In this document: in pieces, positions 1 to 6,766 of the stretch
How the letters are laid out: each line of letters opens with the position of its first letter
How positions within the stretch are numbered: position 1 is the stretch's first letter
DNA from: an uncultured Roseburia sp.
Lineage (GTDB): Bacteria > Bacillota > Clostridia > Lachnospirales > Lachnospiraceae
Reading direction: 5' to 3'
Assembly: GCA_947384095.1 (NCBI GenBank)
Contig: CANDFU010000022.1
Span: 1-11,905 of the forward strand
DNA: 11,905 bases
Made by a program: the position numbers and the translations under genes
The notes under the pieces: model-generated
Told to the model about the DNA's origin: nothing
What the model saw: only the letters and a program-made list of their open reading frames with translations
The model's database searches: none

Positions 1-63
1 CGCAAGACGCGAGGCGATCTCATCTTCCTGTGGTCTTTCTGTTCCGTTCCATTCTTTCAGCAT
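1..63 (-). CDS. Start of an unidentified protein, cut by window edge
   Basis: Only the first 21 codons are visible, beginning MLKEWNGTERPQEDEIASRL, and the frame stays open to the window edge. The ATG at 63-61 is chosen because an AAGGA ribosome site sits 7 nt upstream (71-75), an in-frame TGA lies two codons upstream (67-69), and a strong promoter precedes it. The other ATG nearby (70-68) is in a frame that stops after 16 codons. The visible peptide is hydrophilic and has no signal peptide or recognisable domain. It follows the Hsp70 gene in the same orientation but has its own promoter, so it may be a downstream partner of the chaperone operon or an unrelated unit. Function is not recognisable. 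Confidence 0.6.
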   Translation of the reverse strand, partial: MLKEWNGTERPQEDEIASRLA

Positions 64-94
64 GCGTCATTCCTTCTCTCTTCAGATTTCCGTC

Positions 95-112
95 AATATT
101 TCTGAAAATATT
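95..112. repeat. Palindrome overlapping the -10 box
   Basis: AATATTT (95-101) and AAATATT (106-112) form a 7-bp inverted repeat with a 4-nt centre. It overlaps the 3' half of the TATAAT box and the expected transcription start, which is where a repressor operator would block initiation. It is AT-only and short, so chance is a real alternative. Confidence 0.35.
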
Positions 113-138
113 ATAACATAAGCCGCAAATTTTTACAA
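110..138 (-). promoter_or_regulatory. Strong sigma-A-type promoter with extended -10
   Basis: Read on the minus strand, TTGTAA (138-133) is followed by a 17-nt spacer and a perfect TATAAT (115-110). A TG dinucleotide one base upstream of the -10 gives an extended -10 element. Initiation would fall near position 103, leaving a leader of about 40 nt before the ATG at 63. It lies just after the Hsp70 stop codon, so the partial gene at the left edge can be transcribed independently of the kinase/chaperone operon. Confidence 0.75.
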
Positions 139-157
139 TTTTCCAGCGGACAGAACT

Positions 158-1630
158 TTAAAAATTAAGTTTTTTCCTCCCCTTGCTGATATGCCCGTTT
201 TTATCATCCGCGATCACCTCGATCAGTCCGTCCGTCGTCAGCGTCATCTTCGCCGTCACCGACGTCCCCTTAGGCGTCCCCTCGGGCAGATCGAGCACGA
301 CCTCCAGGATATGCTCCGCCGGAACCGCCTCCGGCGCACACTCATCCTCTGTCACGGCCGACTCAAACACTTTAAAGGAAGAAGTCCCCATGTCATCCTC
401 GATCGTGGAAAAGTTGTACTCCCCGGTCTTTGGCAGACGGTCTCCTTTTTTGATCAGATTCACAATAATTTTTTTGACCGGATCCTTGTCGTAATCCTGG
501 TAACAACGAATCCCATAGGAGTAAGCGGCGATGTCGGACACAATGTCGCAGCTCTGCGCATAAATTGCCGCTCCGCAGGCGATCGACTTTTCCGGCTCAA
601 AAATCTGTATCTCCATTTCCGGAAACGCCCCGGCAAGTCCTGCGAGAACCTGGGGCATATTCGAACTTCCGCCCACGCAGACCAGCCGCTTTACACCGGA
701 ACAGCTTTCCTTTTCCACCAGCCGTTTCGTCATCTGTATCGTTTCATTCAGCAGTTCCCCCGTCAGCTCGTCGAACAGCGTCTTTGTAATCTGGATCCGA
801 TACAGCCGTCCGTTTACTTCAACTTTGGCCGTTACCTTGTCGCGGTAGTGATCCCCCGTCTTTTCGCTGAAGGCATGCTTTGCCGATATGGCCGCCCGCT
901 TCGCTTTTTCTTTAAACGCCTTGTTTGTGGAGAGAACCGATCCCGTCTGCTTCTCAAGCTCCCTTAAGATATAAGTCTCCAGCCTGCCGTCCCAGTCCTT
1001 CCCTCCGATGCGCAGCATGTCGGATTCCAGCACTACATATTTTTCTTTTACGTCACTGCGTGCCTCCACCACGGCGACATCACAGGTTCCCCCGCCGAGA
1101 TCATAGACCAGCACTTTTGTGTTATCTTCTAGCGAAGCCTGAAAATAGGCCAGCGCAGCCGCAACCGGCTCCTTGATGAAACCTAAAACGGTAAGCCCCG
1201 GTCCCCCTTCCTCTCTGGGAATCTCCGCAGCCGCGCGGATAAATTCTTTTTCATTGTGCTCAAATGCAGCCGGAACCGATATGACGACGCCCTCCAGGGG
1301 CTCCTCGATCAGTTTTGTCTTTGCGATGGTAAGCGCGGTATCGACGACCTTCGCCAGAATATAGCCTACGATCTCACGCGCCGAAAACGTTCTTCCGTCC
1401 GCCGTGAATGACGAACCAAGCTCCAGCTTTACTTCCCGCTTTAAATTTTTCGCCTCGTCTCCCTGCCCGGCGTCCTCCGCTTCCTCTCCGACCAGGACGC
1501 CTTCCCAGTCGTTATAATAAAATACCGACGGAATGCCATATTTCCCGCTCGGAAGCAGCACAACCTGCGAATCCATATATACTGCCGCCGGCAGTGAAAA
1601 GCTTGTTCCAAAATCAATGCCCAGTTTCAT
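158..1630 (-). CDS. Short Hsp70-family chaperone (DnaK-like, no lid domain)
   Basis: ATP-dependent chaperone of the Hsp70/actin-ATPase superfamily, 490 aa, cytosolic. The ATPase domain is complete: phosphate-1 motif IDFGTS (5-10), EPVAAALAY (154-162), phosphate-2 motif DLGGGTCDVAVV (177-188), GGKDWD (209-214), adenosine motif VGGSSNMPQ (319-327) and ACGAAIYA (351-358). After about residue 375 only a short beta-type substrate-binding region of about 110 residues follows, ending KGRKKLNF. DnaK is about 640 aa, so the helical lid and acidic tail are missing. The ATG at 1630 has GGAGGT 7 nt upstream, whereas an in-frame ATG 18 codons earlier would start inside the GrpE-like gene without such support. 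It follows the GrpE-like gene by 16 nt. Last gene of the vWA/PP2C/kinase operon; it is likely the ATP-driven effector or client handler. Family assignment is certain; the specific client is unknown. Confidence 0.93.
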   Translation of the reverse strand: MKLGIDFGTSFSLPAAVYMDSQVVLLPSGKYGIPSVFYYNDWEGVLVGEEAEDAGQGDEAKNLKREVKLELGSSFTADGRTFSAREIVGYILAKVVDTALTIAKTKLIEEPLEGVVISVPAAFEHNEKEFIRAAAEIPREEGGPGLTVLGFIKEPVAAALAYFQASLEDNTKVLVYDLGGGTCDVAVVEARSDVKEKYVVLESDMLRIGGKDWDGRLETYILRELEKQTGSVLSTNKAFKEKAKRAAISAKHAFSEKTGDHYRDKVTAKVEVNGRLYRIQITKTLFDELTGELLNETIQMTKRLVEKESCSGVKRLVCVGGSSNMPQVLAGLAGAFPEMEIQIFEPEKSIACGAAIYAQSCDIVSDIAAYSYGIRCYQDYDKDPVKKIIVNLIKKGDRLPKTGEYNFSTIEDDMGTSSFKVFESAVTEDECAPEAVPAEHILEVVLDLPEGTPKGTSVTAKMTLTTDGLIEVIADDKNGHISKGRKKLNF

Positions 1631-1637
1631 GCAATTT

Positions 1638-1643
1638 ACCTCC
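1638..1643 (-). promoter_or_regulatory. Ribosome binding site that fixes the Hsp70 start
   Basis: GGAGGT on the minus strand, 7 nt before the ATG at 1630, located between the GrpE-like stop codon (1649-1647) and the Hsp70 start. It rules in the short form beginning MKLGIDFG over the longer in-frame form that opens at 1684. Confidence 0.85.
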
Positions 1644-1646
1644 GCG

Positions 1647-2672
1647 TCATAGCTGAATACGTTCTTTTTGCAGCACAATATCATTATATCGGAAACCCGG
1701 CCTGACGCTCCTTTTTACAACCGCCGTGCGCGCGGAAAAATTATCGGAACCGTCACAGACCTCATGAAACTTCCCGTCAAAAGACGTCCCCTCCACGCTT
1801 ACAATCTCTTCCACGCCAAAAACTGCCAGGGCGTCCGCGATCGAACTCATAAACTCCTCATAATTGAGAACCGCATTGTAATAATCTTCATTTCCGTCCC
1901 TCTCTGCCCGCCCTCTGTGAAACGCATATCCGTCCGCGATCAGGTTATAAATCTCCGTCATCGCGCGCGCAAACCGCAGGACATAATTTTCCGTGAGATT
2001 GTCCGAATAGCACATCAGCCGCTTTAATTCCCTGCCGATATCCGCCTGCAACGCAGACATGGTTCCGATCAGCTCTTTCTGGCTGTGGCGCCACTCCCCT
2101 GCTTCTCTCTGGTTTGCCTCAAGGCGCAGCTTCATCCGCTCCGTACATTCCTGTTCGGCACGAAGGCGCGCATTCACAAAATCAGCTTCCTTTTCCGGAC
2201 CGGAATCTTCCTTACTGTCCTTCTTACCTATGTTCTTCGCTTTCAGGCAGTTTTTTATACCCTCCACGTTTTTCTGAAAATCCGCAAGACGCCGCTCAAA
2301 ACCGGCTTCCTGACAGCCTCCGGCAAACAGGGCCACCTTTCCGTCCCCCATCCTGCCGTCCTCCGGCTCCGGCGCGTCTTCCCCGCGCAGACGCCCGAAA
2401 ACACATGCCGCCGCCTCACACGCATCCGGCAGGCCGGGCCGTCTGCGACGCAGCTGCCCGGCAGCTGCCTTCCCGCCCTTTCGCATCCCTCCGTATACCC
2501 TGTCGGCCTCGGCAAGGAACGGCGACGCCTTGATATCACCGTCCCCTTCCATGAGCTCCTTTACGATCAGATCCACCAGTTTTTCAAAATCGATCCGCCT
2601 TTCCCTGCCCGTCCCGCTCTTGCGTGCGGCATACCGGATACAGACCGCCTCATAAAGCACCAGACTATCCAT
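1647..2672 (-). CDS. GrpE-like nucleotide exchange factor with long N-terminal extension
   Basis: 341 aa. The C-terminal ~135 residues resemble GrpE, the ADP/ATP exchange factor for Hsp70: a helical stretch (about 205-285), then GVEEI (286-290), FDGKFHEV (298-305, compare GrpE FDPxxHEA) and a closing GFRYNDIVLQKERIQL (326-341, compare GYxLxDRVLRPAxVxV). An acidic/basic linker (145-200) with coiled-coil character precedes it. Residues 1-60 form an unrecognised helical region, and 60-130 is an Arg/Gly/Ala-rich, cysteine-containing stretch that looks like linker. Start chosen at 2672 because GAGG lies 6 nt upstream. An in-frame ATG at 2690 (six codons longer) overlaps the kinase stop as ATGA and is a credible alternative through translational coupling. 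It directly precedes the Hsp70 gene, fitting a dedicated exchange factor. GrpE homology is read by eye from the C-terminal motifs; the N-terminal role is unknown. Confidence 0.8.
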   Translation of the reverse strand: MDSLVLYEAVCIRYAARKSGTGRERRIDFEKLVDLIVKELMEGDGDIKASPFLAEADRVYGGMRKGGKAAAGQLRRRRPGLPDACEAAACVFGRLRGEDAPEPEDGRMGDGKVALFAGGCQEAGFERRLADFQKNVEGIKNCLKAKNIGKKDSKEDSGPEKEADFVNARLRAEQECTERMKLRLEANQREAGEWRHSQKELIGTMSALQADIGRELKRLMCYSDNLTENYVLRFARAMTEIYNLIADGYAFHRGRAERDGNEDYYNAVLNYEEFMSSIADALAVFGVEEIVSVEGTSFDGKFHEVCDGSDNFSARTAVVKRSVRPGFRYNDIVLQKERIQL

Positions 2673-2678
2673 CCCTTT

Positions 2679-2682
2679 CCTC
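2679..2682 (-). promoter_or_regulatory. Ribosome binding site favouring the shorter GrpE-like start
   Basis: GAGG on the minus strand sits 6 nt before the ATG at 2672 and 5-8 nt after the kinase stop codon (TGA 2689-2687). The competing ATG at 2690 has only a weak GGTTGGA upstream but overlaps the kinase stop in the ATGA configuration typical of coupled genes. Confidence 0.5.
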
Positions 2683-2686
2683 GCTT

Positions 2687-4030
2687 TCATTCCAACCGCA
2701 AAACATTTAACTGTGCCGTTTTCGGAATAATCCGTATCATCATTCCCTTTTCCACTGCAAACACACTGCCCGGCGGACAGTCTGTCCGGCTTTTGTCCTG
2801 CCCGATCACACACCAGGTCAGCCCGCTCAAATTCCGGATGCCGACTTTTCCTGCCGGCTTATTGTAGAGAATCTTCAGGAAATCTCCGCCGGGCAGGTGT
2901 TTTGAGATCTCTGTGCCCTGCAGGACGTCCGCCACGTAAAGCTTTGCTTCCCGTTTCGCTTCACCGGCGCTTAAAACCTTAAACACAATGCTGTGCCTTC
3001 GCACCGGCACGGCCGCTCCGCACTCAAAACAATGCCCGCTGCCTCCAAACGTCATACATCCGCATGCCCGGCACCTTACAAGCCCGGCCCGAAGCTCTTC
3101 AAAAGCATCCCCCCACGCCTCGTCCGACGGCCGTTCCGCCCGTTTTTCCTCCGGCAGATAAGTGACAAACGTATCGATAAAGAGATTCTGTATCCGCGCC
3201 GGAAGCTTTTTCCAGATCTTTGCCTGCGCCTCCCATTTTACATCCGTGCTGTTTTCGATGGAATTGCGCCGGTCAGACGGATTCCAGATAAACACGGCAT
3301 CCGTCCCATAAATGACTTTCTGCACGTCAATCTCGCAGACATCATGTTTTCTGCAATATTCCCTGGTATACCTGCCCTCAAAAGGGTAACCTCCGACCAG
3401 GAGGCGGAATATATAGACGGCAAACGAAAAGCTGTCCGACCTCTCATCCGGTTTTTTCCCAAGGACGATCTCGGGCGCCCGGTATCCGTAAGTACCGCTG
3501 ATTGTAACCTTCCCGGGATATGCGATATTGTCGTTGTCAATAATTTTCACATCGCCGGTCACGGGATTAAAAAAAATATTTCCCTCGTTGATGTCCTTAT
3601 AACACATACCGTGCGTAGAATGTAGCGCCTCCAGAAAAGAAGACATATTTTTAACGATGCGGCAGATTGCGTCGCAGGAAGGATAAAGCCCCGGCCTTGC
3701 CCATGCCTTTTTTAACGTCGTGTAATCCTTAAGATCCACCAGGTCCATGATATAACCGAAAGAATCCCCCTCCCCTTCGACAATGGCAAGCGGAAAAACC
3801 GCCGTGCTCAGCACGCTGCCGTTTTTATCCCGAAGCTGCCCTTTTGCGATCAGCGTCTCGATATTCTCCCTGATATCGCACGGGTTGCGTTTATAATATT
3901 TGTACGCATAAAACTGCTTCGTGCCGAGATTCTGCACCTGCCAGACTTTCGCCTGTCCGCCCTTCCCCAGGGACTTTACAATTGCGTACTGCTCGCCGTT
4001 TTCTCCTGTGATCATATCGCCTTTTTTCAT
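2687..4030 (-). CDS. Ser/Thr-type protein kinase with zinc ribbon and C-terminal beta module
   Basis: Cytosolic eukaryotic-like kinase, 447 aa, no membrane segment. Visible motifs: glycine loop LGKGGQAKVW (21-30), ATP-anchoring lysine in AYKYY (K44), catalytic loop YKDINEGN (144-151; D146, N151) in place of HRDLKxxN, metal-binding DND (165-167) in place of DFG, APE (185-187), the DxFSFA helix-F aspartate (D199) and a late conserved R300. It is therefore probably catalytically competent. A CxxC-GC...CxxC zinc ribbon (C320, C323, C334, C337) follows, then a beta-rich module (about 364-440) that aligns with the end of the neighbouring phosphatase. The ATG at 4030 is chosen because AAAGGA lies 10 nt upstream and the glycine loop starts 20 residues in; the longer open frame reads into the phosphatase gene. 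The phosphatase stop is 26 nt upstream. Kinase of a TerY-P-type triad; substrate unknown, with Hsp70, GrpE-like and vWA proteins as candidates. Confidence 0.93.
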   Translation of the reverse strand: MKKGDMITGENGEQYAIVKSLGKGGQAKVWQVQNLGTKQFYAYKYYKRNPCDIRENIETLIAKGQLRDKNGSVLSTAVFPLAIVEGEGDSFGYIMDLVDLKDYTTLKKAWARPGLYPSCDAICRIVKNMSSFLEALHSTHGMCYKDINEGNIFFNPVTGDVKIIDNDNIAYPGKVTISGTYGYRAPEIVLGKKPDERSDSFSFAVYIFRLLVGGYPFEGRYTREYCRKHDVCEIDVQKVIYGTDAVFIWNPSDRRNSIENSTDVKWEAQAKIWKKLPARIQNLFIDTFVTYLPEEKRAERPSDEAWGDAFEELRAGLVRCRACGCMTFGGSGHCFECGAAVPVRRHSIVFKVLSAGEAKREAKLYVADVLQGTEISKHLPGGDFLKILYNKPAGKVGIRNLSGLTWCVIGQDKSRTDCPPGSVFAVEKGMMIRIIPKTAQLNVLRLE

Positions 4031-4056
4031 ATGTATCGTTTCCTTTCTGTCCGGAA

Positions 4057-5814
4057 TTAAAACAATTCTGTCTCGTAGCGCACAAAACCACCAGACGGAT
4101 CCGCTTCCGTAAGTACATCCTCTTCCCCACAGGCGACATAAAAAGTCTGACTCCCCTTTAACCGCAGCACCTCGCCGGGCACAATCACCCGCTCCTTCGG
4201 GTATTTCACTTTCCACGGCCGGTCCGATATGTTCCAGAGGCCATAAATCTGCTTTTCGGGGTTGCGGGTGACACGGAGCATCGGAGCGCTTTCCCCGCCC
4301 AGATGGAGATATTTTATGGTCTGCCCCTGATCCATGCATTCATACAGGGGACACTGCAGTTTTCCGCACCGAAGTTTTCCCAGAAAGGCCGGCATCTCTC
4401 TTAATTCCGCAAATCCCCTCCGGTCCGCATCCCCTTCCTCCCACCGGATACCGTCGTCAAAGCAATACAGCGTTCCGTCGTCCTTCAGCTGCAGGGTCCT
4501 CGCAAAATCCTTTGTACACCCGGCGTTTCGCGCGCCCAGATATTGCTCCAGGCTTCTGAGATTTTCAAACACTTTCAGCCAGAATTCATTCGAATAACTG
4601 CTGTCCGTTTCCGCATCCTGAAGACGGGCCAGATATCGCTTCTCCAGCATTTCTCCATTCTCATACAACTCATAAAAACTCTTCACACCTTCGGGCACGA
4701 GATAAGAAGACACCTGCCTTCCGTCCGGCAGCACACATCCTTCCACACTTGCAAGAAGCGTACATCCCGCAACATCCACGTCGCCCTTTCCGGTTCCCGG
4801 AGACGTTTTTCCTCCTCCGATATGGATTTCATAAATCCGGCCGTCTTTTACAGCCGATAAAAGAATCGTCCCGCCGCAGACCCGCTTAAAAATGAGTTCC
4901 TCATACCCCATTCTTTTCAACGCTTCCCGCACAGACACTTCTGCCGGCATTGGATGTGAAAACGCTTCCTGCGCTTTTGCCGGCTGCGGATGCACAAGCA
5001 CGACCGTACAGTCGTCCCCTGTCCGCGCCGACACGTCGATGCCTTCCACCGTAAAGGGATATTCCGGCACTTCCCGCTCCCGCACCTGCGCTGCCAGCGC
5101 CCTGGCATACCGCAGAAACGAATCCTCCCGGTCCAGTTTATCGTAGATTCCGTCGGTCGAGAGCAGCACATGATCAAAAAGGCTCCTCTCATAAACATCC
5201 GTAAACAAAGCATACGCGCCACGCTCCGATGCGAGAGAGTTCGTCTTTGACCCCACTTTCACCGAATGCCGTTTCATAAGCTGCGCGTGTCCCCGCCCGT
5301 CAAAAAGCAAAACCGCGCCGTCGCCAAGCTGCCCCAGCACATAAAAATTCCTCGTGACAGCCGCGAATAAAACCGTCGTCCCATATTTCCGGATAATCTG
5401 TCTTCTGCCGCATCCCTCCCCCGGACGCGCTTCATCATCTTTCAGCACCGCCTGCCTCCAGCGCTCAACCAGCTTCACTTTCATCGCACGGCTTAAAAAC
5501 GCCGCGACAAGCTCACTCTCGTCCGCCCCTCTTTTTTTCATCTCCGCACAGATCTCTTCCGCCAGGCGCGCCGTCTCCTCACACGCCAGCCGCGCACCGA
5601 CGTCGCTTCTGGTATATGCCTCCCCGCCATGCCCGTCCGCCACGGCGGCAAAAAAGAGTTCCGGTGCGATCTCTCTCGCAACGCAATAGTCCTGGCAGGG
5701 CTTTTTTCCCACAACATGGCCGCTCCCGCGTTTTCTCACGTAAAAGGCGCCGCACTTTAAGCCCGGCATACCGATGTTTCCGCAATCCTCCAGGTTTAAA
5801 ACCGGATCCTCCAT
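4057..5814 (-). CDS. PP2C-family Ser/Thr phosphatase with large C-terminal extension
   Basis: Metal-dependent protein phosphatase (PPM/PP2C), 585 aa. The catalytic domain covers about 20-275 with all signature sites: QD (41-42), DGHGG (60-64), GTT (145-147), GDG (164-166), STDG (219-222) and GDD (266-268), so metal-binding aspartates are intact. Residues 280-585 are extra relative to a minimal PP2C. They contain a glycine-rich beta region (about 310-375), a charged helical stretch (about 380-430), clustered cysteines (C483, C488, C493) and a terminal beta module (about 490-562) that aligns with the end of the neighbouring kinase. The ATG at 5814 has GAGG 4 nt and GGAGG 11 nt upstream; an ATG 10 nt earlier is in another frame. 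Second gene of the operon, 86 nt after the vWA gene, with a hairpin in between. It presumably reverses the kinase's phosphorylation. No membrane segment seen. Confidence 0.93.
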   Translation of the reverse strand: MEDPVLNLEDCGNIGMPGLKCGAFYVRKRGSGHVVGKKPCQDYCVAREIAPELFFAAVADGHGGEAYTRSDVGARLACEETARLAEEICAEMKKRGADESELVAAFLSRAMKVKLVERWRQAVLKDDEARPGEGCGRRQIIRKYGTTVLFAAVTRNFYVLGQLGDGAVLLFDGRGHAQLMKRHSVKVGSKTNSLASERGAYALFTDVYERSLFDHVLLSTDGIYDKLDREDSFLRYARALAAQVREREVPEYPFTVEGIDVSARTGDDCTVVLVHPQPAKAQEAFSHPMPAEVSVREALKRMGYEELIFKRVCGGTILLSAVKDGRIYEIHIGGGKTSPGTGKGDVDVAGCTLLASVEGCVLPDGRQVSSYLVPEGVKSFYELYENGEMLEKRYLARLQDAETDSSYSNEFWLKVFENLRSLEQYLGARNAGCTKDFARTLQLKDDGTLYCFDDGIRWEEGDADRRGFAELREMPAFLGKLRCGKLQCPLYECMDQGQTIKYLHLGGESAPMLRVTRNPEKQIYGLWNISDRPWKVKYPKERVIVPGEVLRLKGSQTFYVACGEEDVLTEADPSGGFVRYETELF

Positions 5815-5857
5815 CCCGCCTCATGCCTCCCGCCTATCTGGTATTTTTATAATGAAA

Positions 5858-5890
5858 GAAAGAGACACCGATACCTCTGATGCCTCTTTC
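5858..5890 (-). terminator. Hairpin between vWA and phosphatase genes (possible attenuator)
   Basis: GAAAGAGGCA (5890-5881 on the minus strand) pairs with TGTCTCTTTC (5867-5858): ten pairs including one G-U, with a 13-nt loop. It is preceded by an A-run (AAAAAATGG) but followed only by TTTCATTATA, a broken U-tract, so it would be at best a leaky terminator or an RNA processing/stability element. Read on the plus strand it is followed by CCATTTTTTA and looks more terminator-like, but no plus-strand gene ends here. Confidence 0.4.
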
Positions 5891-5900
5891 CCATTTTTTA

Positions 5901-6596
5901 TCATTCGTCCTCTCCCCAGTCGGGGTCGCCCAGGTCAATCACATCCTCGTCATCGGTAATGCTGGAATACATGCTGCTCACTGCGACCCAGTTGATCACA
6001 CTGCCCAGGTCCATCGCCTTATCCACCTCAAAAATCAACGGCTGCTGCTGGTCTGCGATCAGCCCGACAGATGCAAACTCCACAAGCTCATCTCTGTTAT
6101 AATCCTCCACGCCGATCGCCACTCTCGTGACCTTTTCCTTTCCCGTATTCCCGGAAAGCTTCTGCTTCATCTCCTCAATGGCGTCCAGATAATCCCCATG
6201 CTCGCCCGGATTACAATACCCGTCCGTGATCAGGATCACAACCGGGTGAAGCGCATGCGCGCCGAGATACTGCTTTCTGAGCGCCTTGTTTGCCTCCCGG
6301 ATCGCCTTGGGCGTGCTCGTCCCGCCGACGACGTCTAAGTCCTGCCATACCACTTCGCCGATCTCTTCGCCCTTCTCAACCGTGCCCACTTTCCACACCG
6401 CCTCGTCGCTGAACGCTATGATACGCAGTTTTATATCGACACACTCGTCTTCCGCCATTTTCATCAATGTACTCTTGAGCGCCGGAATCGCATGATTGAG
6501 CTGTGCAATACGTCCGTTCACCATCGAATATGAATTGTCCAGAAGAAGAATCAGATTTAACTCTTCCCTTGTTATAATACCGTCTCTGTTCGCCAT
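5901..6596 (-). CDS. TerY-like von Willebrand factor A domain protein
   Basis: 231-aa stand-alone vWA protein, close to the usual TerY length. The metal-dependent adhesion site is complete: DNSYS (D20, S22, S24), GGTST (91-95, supplying the threonine) and ITDG (D125). The Rossmann-like core runs to about residue 195, followed by a short tail that ends in a very acidic cluster (about 215-231). No signal peptide or membrane helix, so it is cytosolic. The ATG at 6596 has AGGAGG 5 nt upstream. It is the first gene after the promoter at 6687-6715 and heads the phosphatase/kinase/GrpE/Hsp70 run. In TerY-P triads the vWA protein is thought to scaffold or recruit partners through the metal site, and that is the likely role here. 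The acidic tail may be a docking or chaperone-recognition segment (inference). Confidence 0.92.
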   Translation of the reverse strand: MANRDGIITREELNLILLLDNSYSMVNGRIAQLNHAIPALKSTLMKMAEDECVDIKLRIIAFSDEAVWKVGTVEKGEEIGEVVWQDLDVVGGTSTPKAIREANKALRKQYLGAHALHPVVILITDGYCNPGEHGDYLDAIEEMKQKLSGNTGKEKVTRVAIGVEDYNRDELVEFASVGLIADQQQPLIFEVDKAMDLGSVINWVAVSSMYSSITDDEDVIDLGDPDWGEDE

Positions 6597-6686
6597 CGTA
6601 TCCTCCTACGCCGACGTGACGATGTCCACGCCGCACCGTTTTCATTCTGTCCGTGTATACGGGAACCCCCTTATTTTTCCATGAAC

Positions 6687-6715
6687 ATTTTATCACAAAG
6701 TGCGGCCTTGCACAA
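6687..6715 (-). promoter_or_regulatory. Promoter of the vWA-phosphatase-kinase-chaperone operon
   Basis: On the minus strand TTGTGC (6715-6710), 17-nt spacer, TAAAAT (6692-6687), with TG one base upstream of the -10 (extended -10). The predicted start is near 6680, giving a leader of about 80 nt to the vWA ATG. The -35 is weak (3 of 6), so activity would rest on the extended -10 or on an activator. It shares the 17-nt spacing and TGN extension of the promoter at 110-138. Confidence 0.6.
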
Positions 6716-6766
6716 GAAGTTATAAAATATAAAAGACTTTTCAGGCCAAAATTAACCCGGTACGAA

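Noticed and set aside
191..967. 258-aa open frame on the plus strand
   Set aside because: It lies entirely antisense to the Hsp70 gene, whose frame encodes every family motif; the product is rich in Arg/His/Leu with no recognisable domain.
2255..2539. Alternative minus-strand frame in the Arg/Gly-rich part of the GrpE-like gene, considered as evidence of a frameshift
   Set aside because: The main frame is continuous from the start to the GrpE motifs, and the alternative frame is even more Arg-rich with no domain, so the odd composition is better read as linker.
2085..2867. 260-aa open frame on the plus strand
   Set aside because: Antisense to the GrpE-like and kinase genes; low-quality Pro/Arg/Ser-rich translation and no ribosome site that outweighs the minus-strand genes.
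5579..5824. 81-aa minus-strand frame starting 10 nt before the phosphatase ATG
   Set aside because: Out of frame with the phosphatase, Arg/Gly-rich, and the ribosome site is too close to its ATG.
6721..6756. AT-rich AAAAG/CTTTT symmetry considered as a terminator for the biosynthetic block
   Set aside because: The stem is five A/T-rich pairs with a 1-2 nt loop and no following U-tract, so it cannot form a stable intrinsic terminator.
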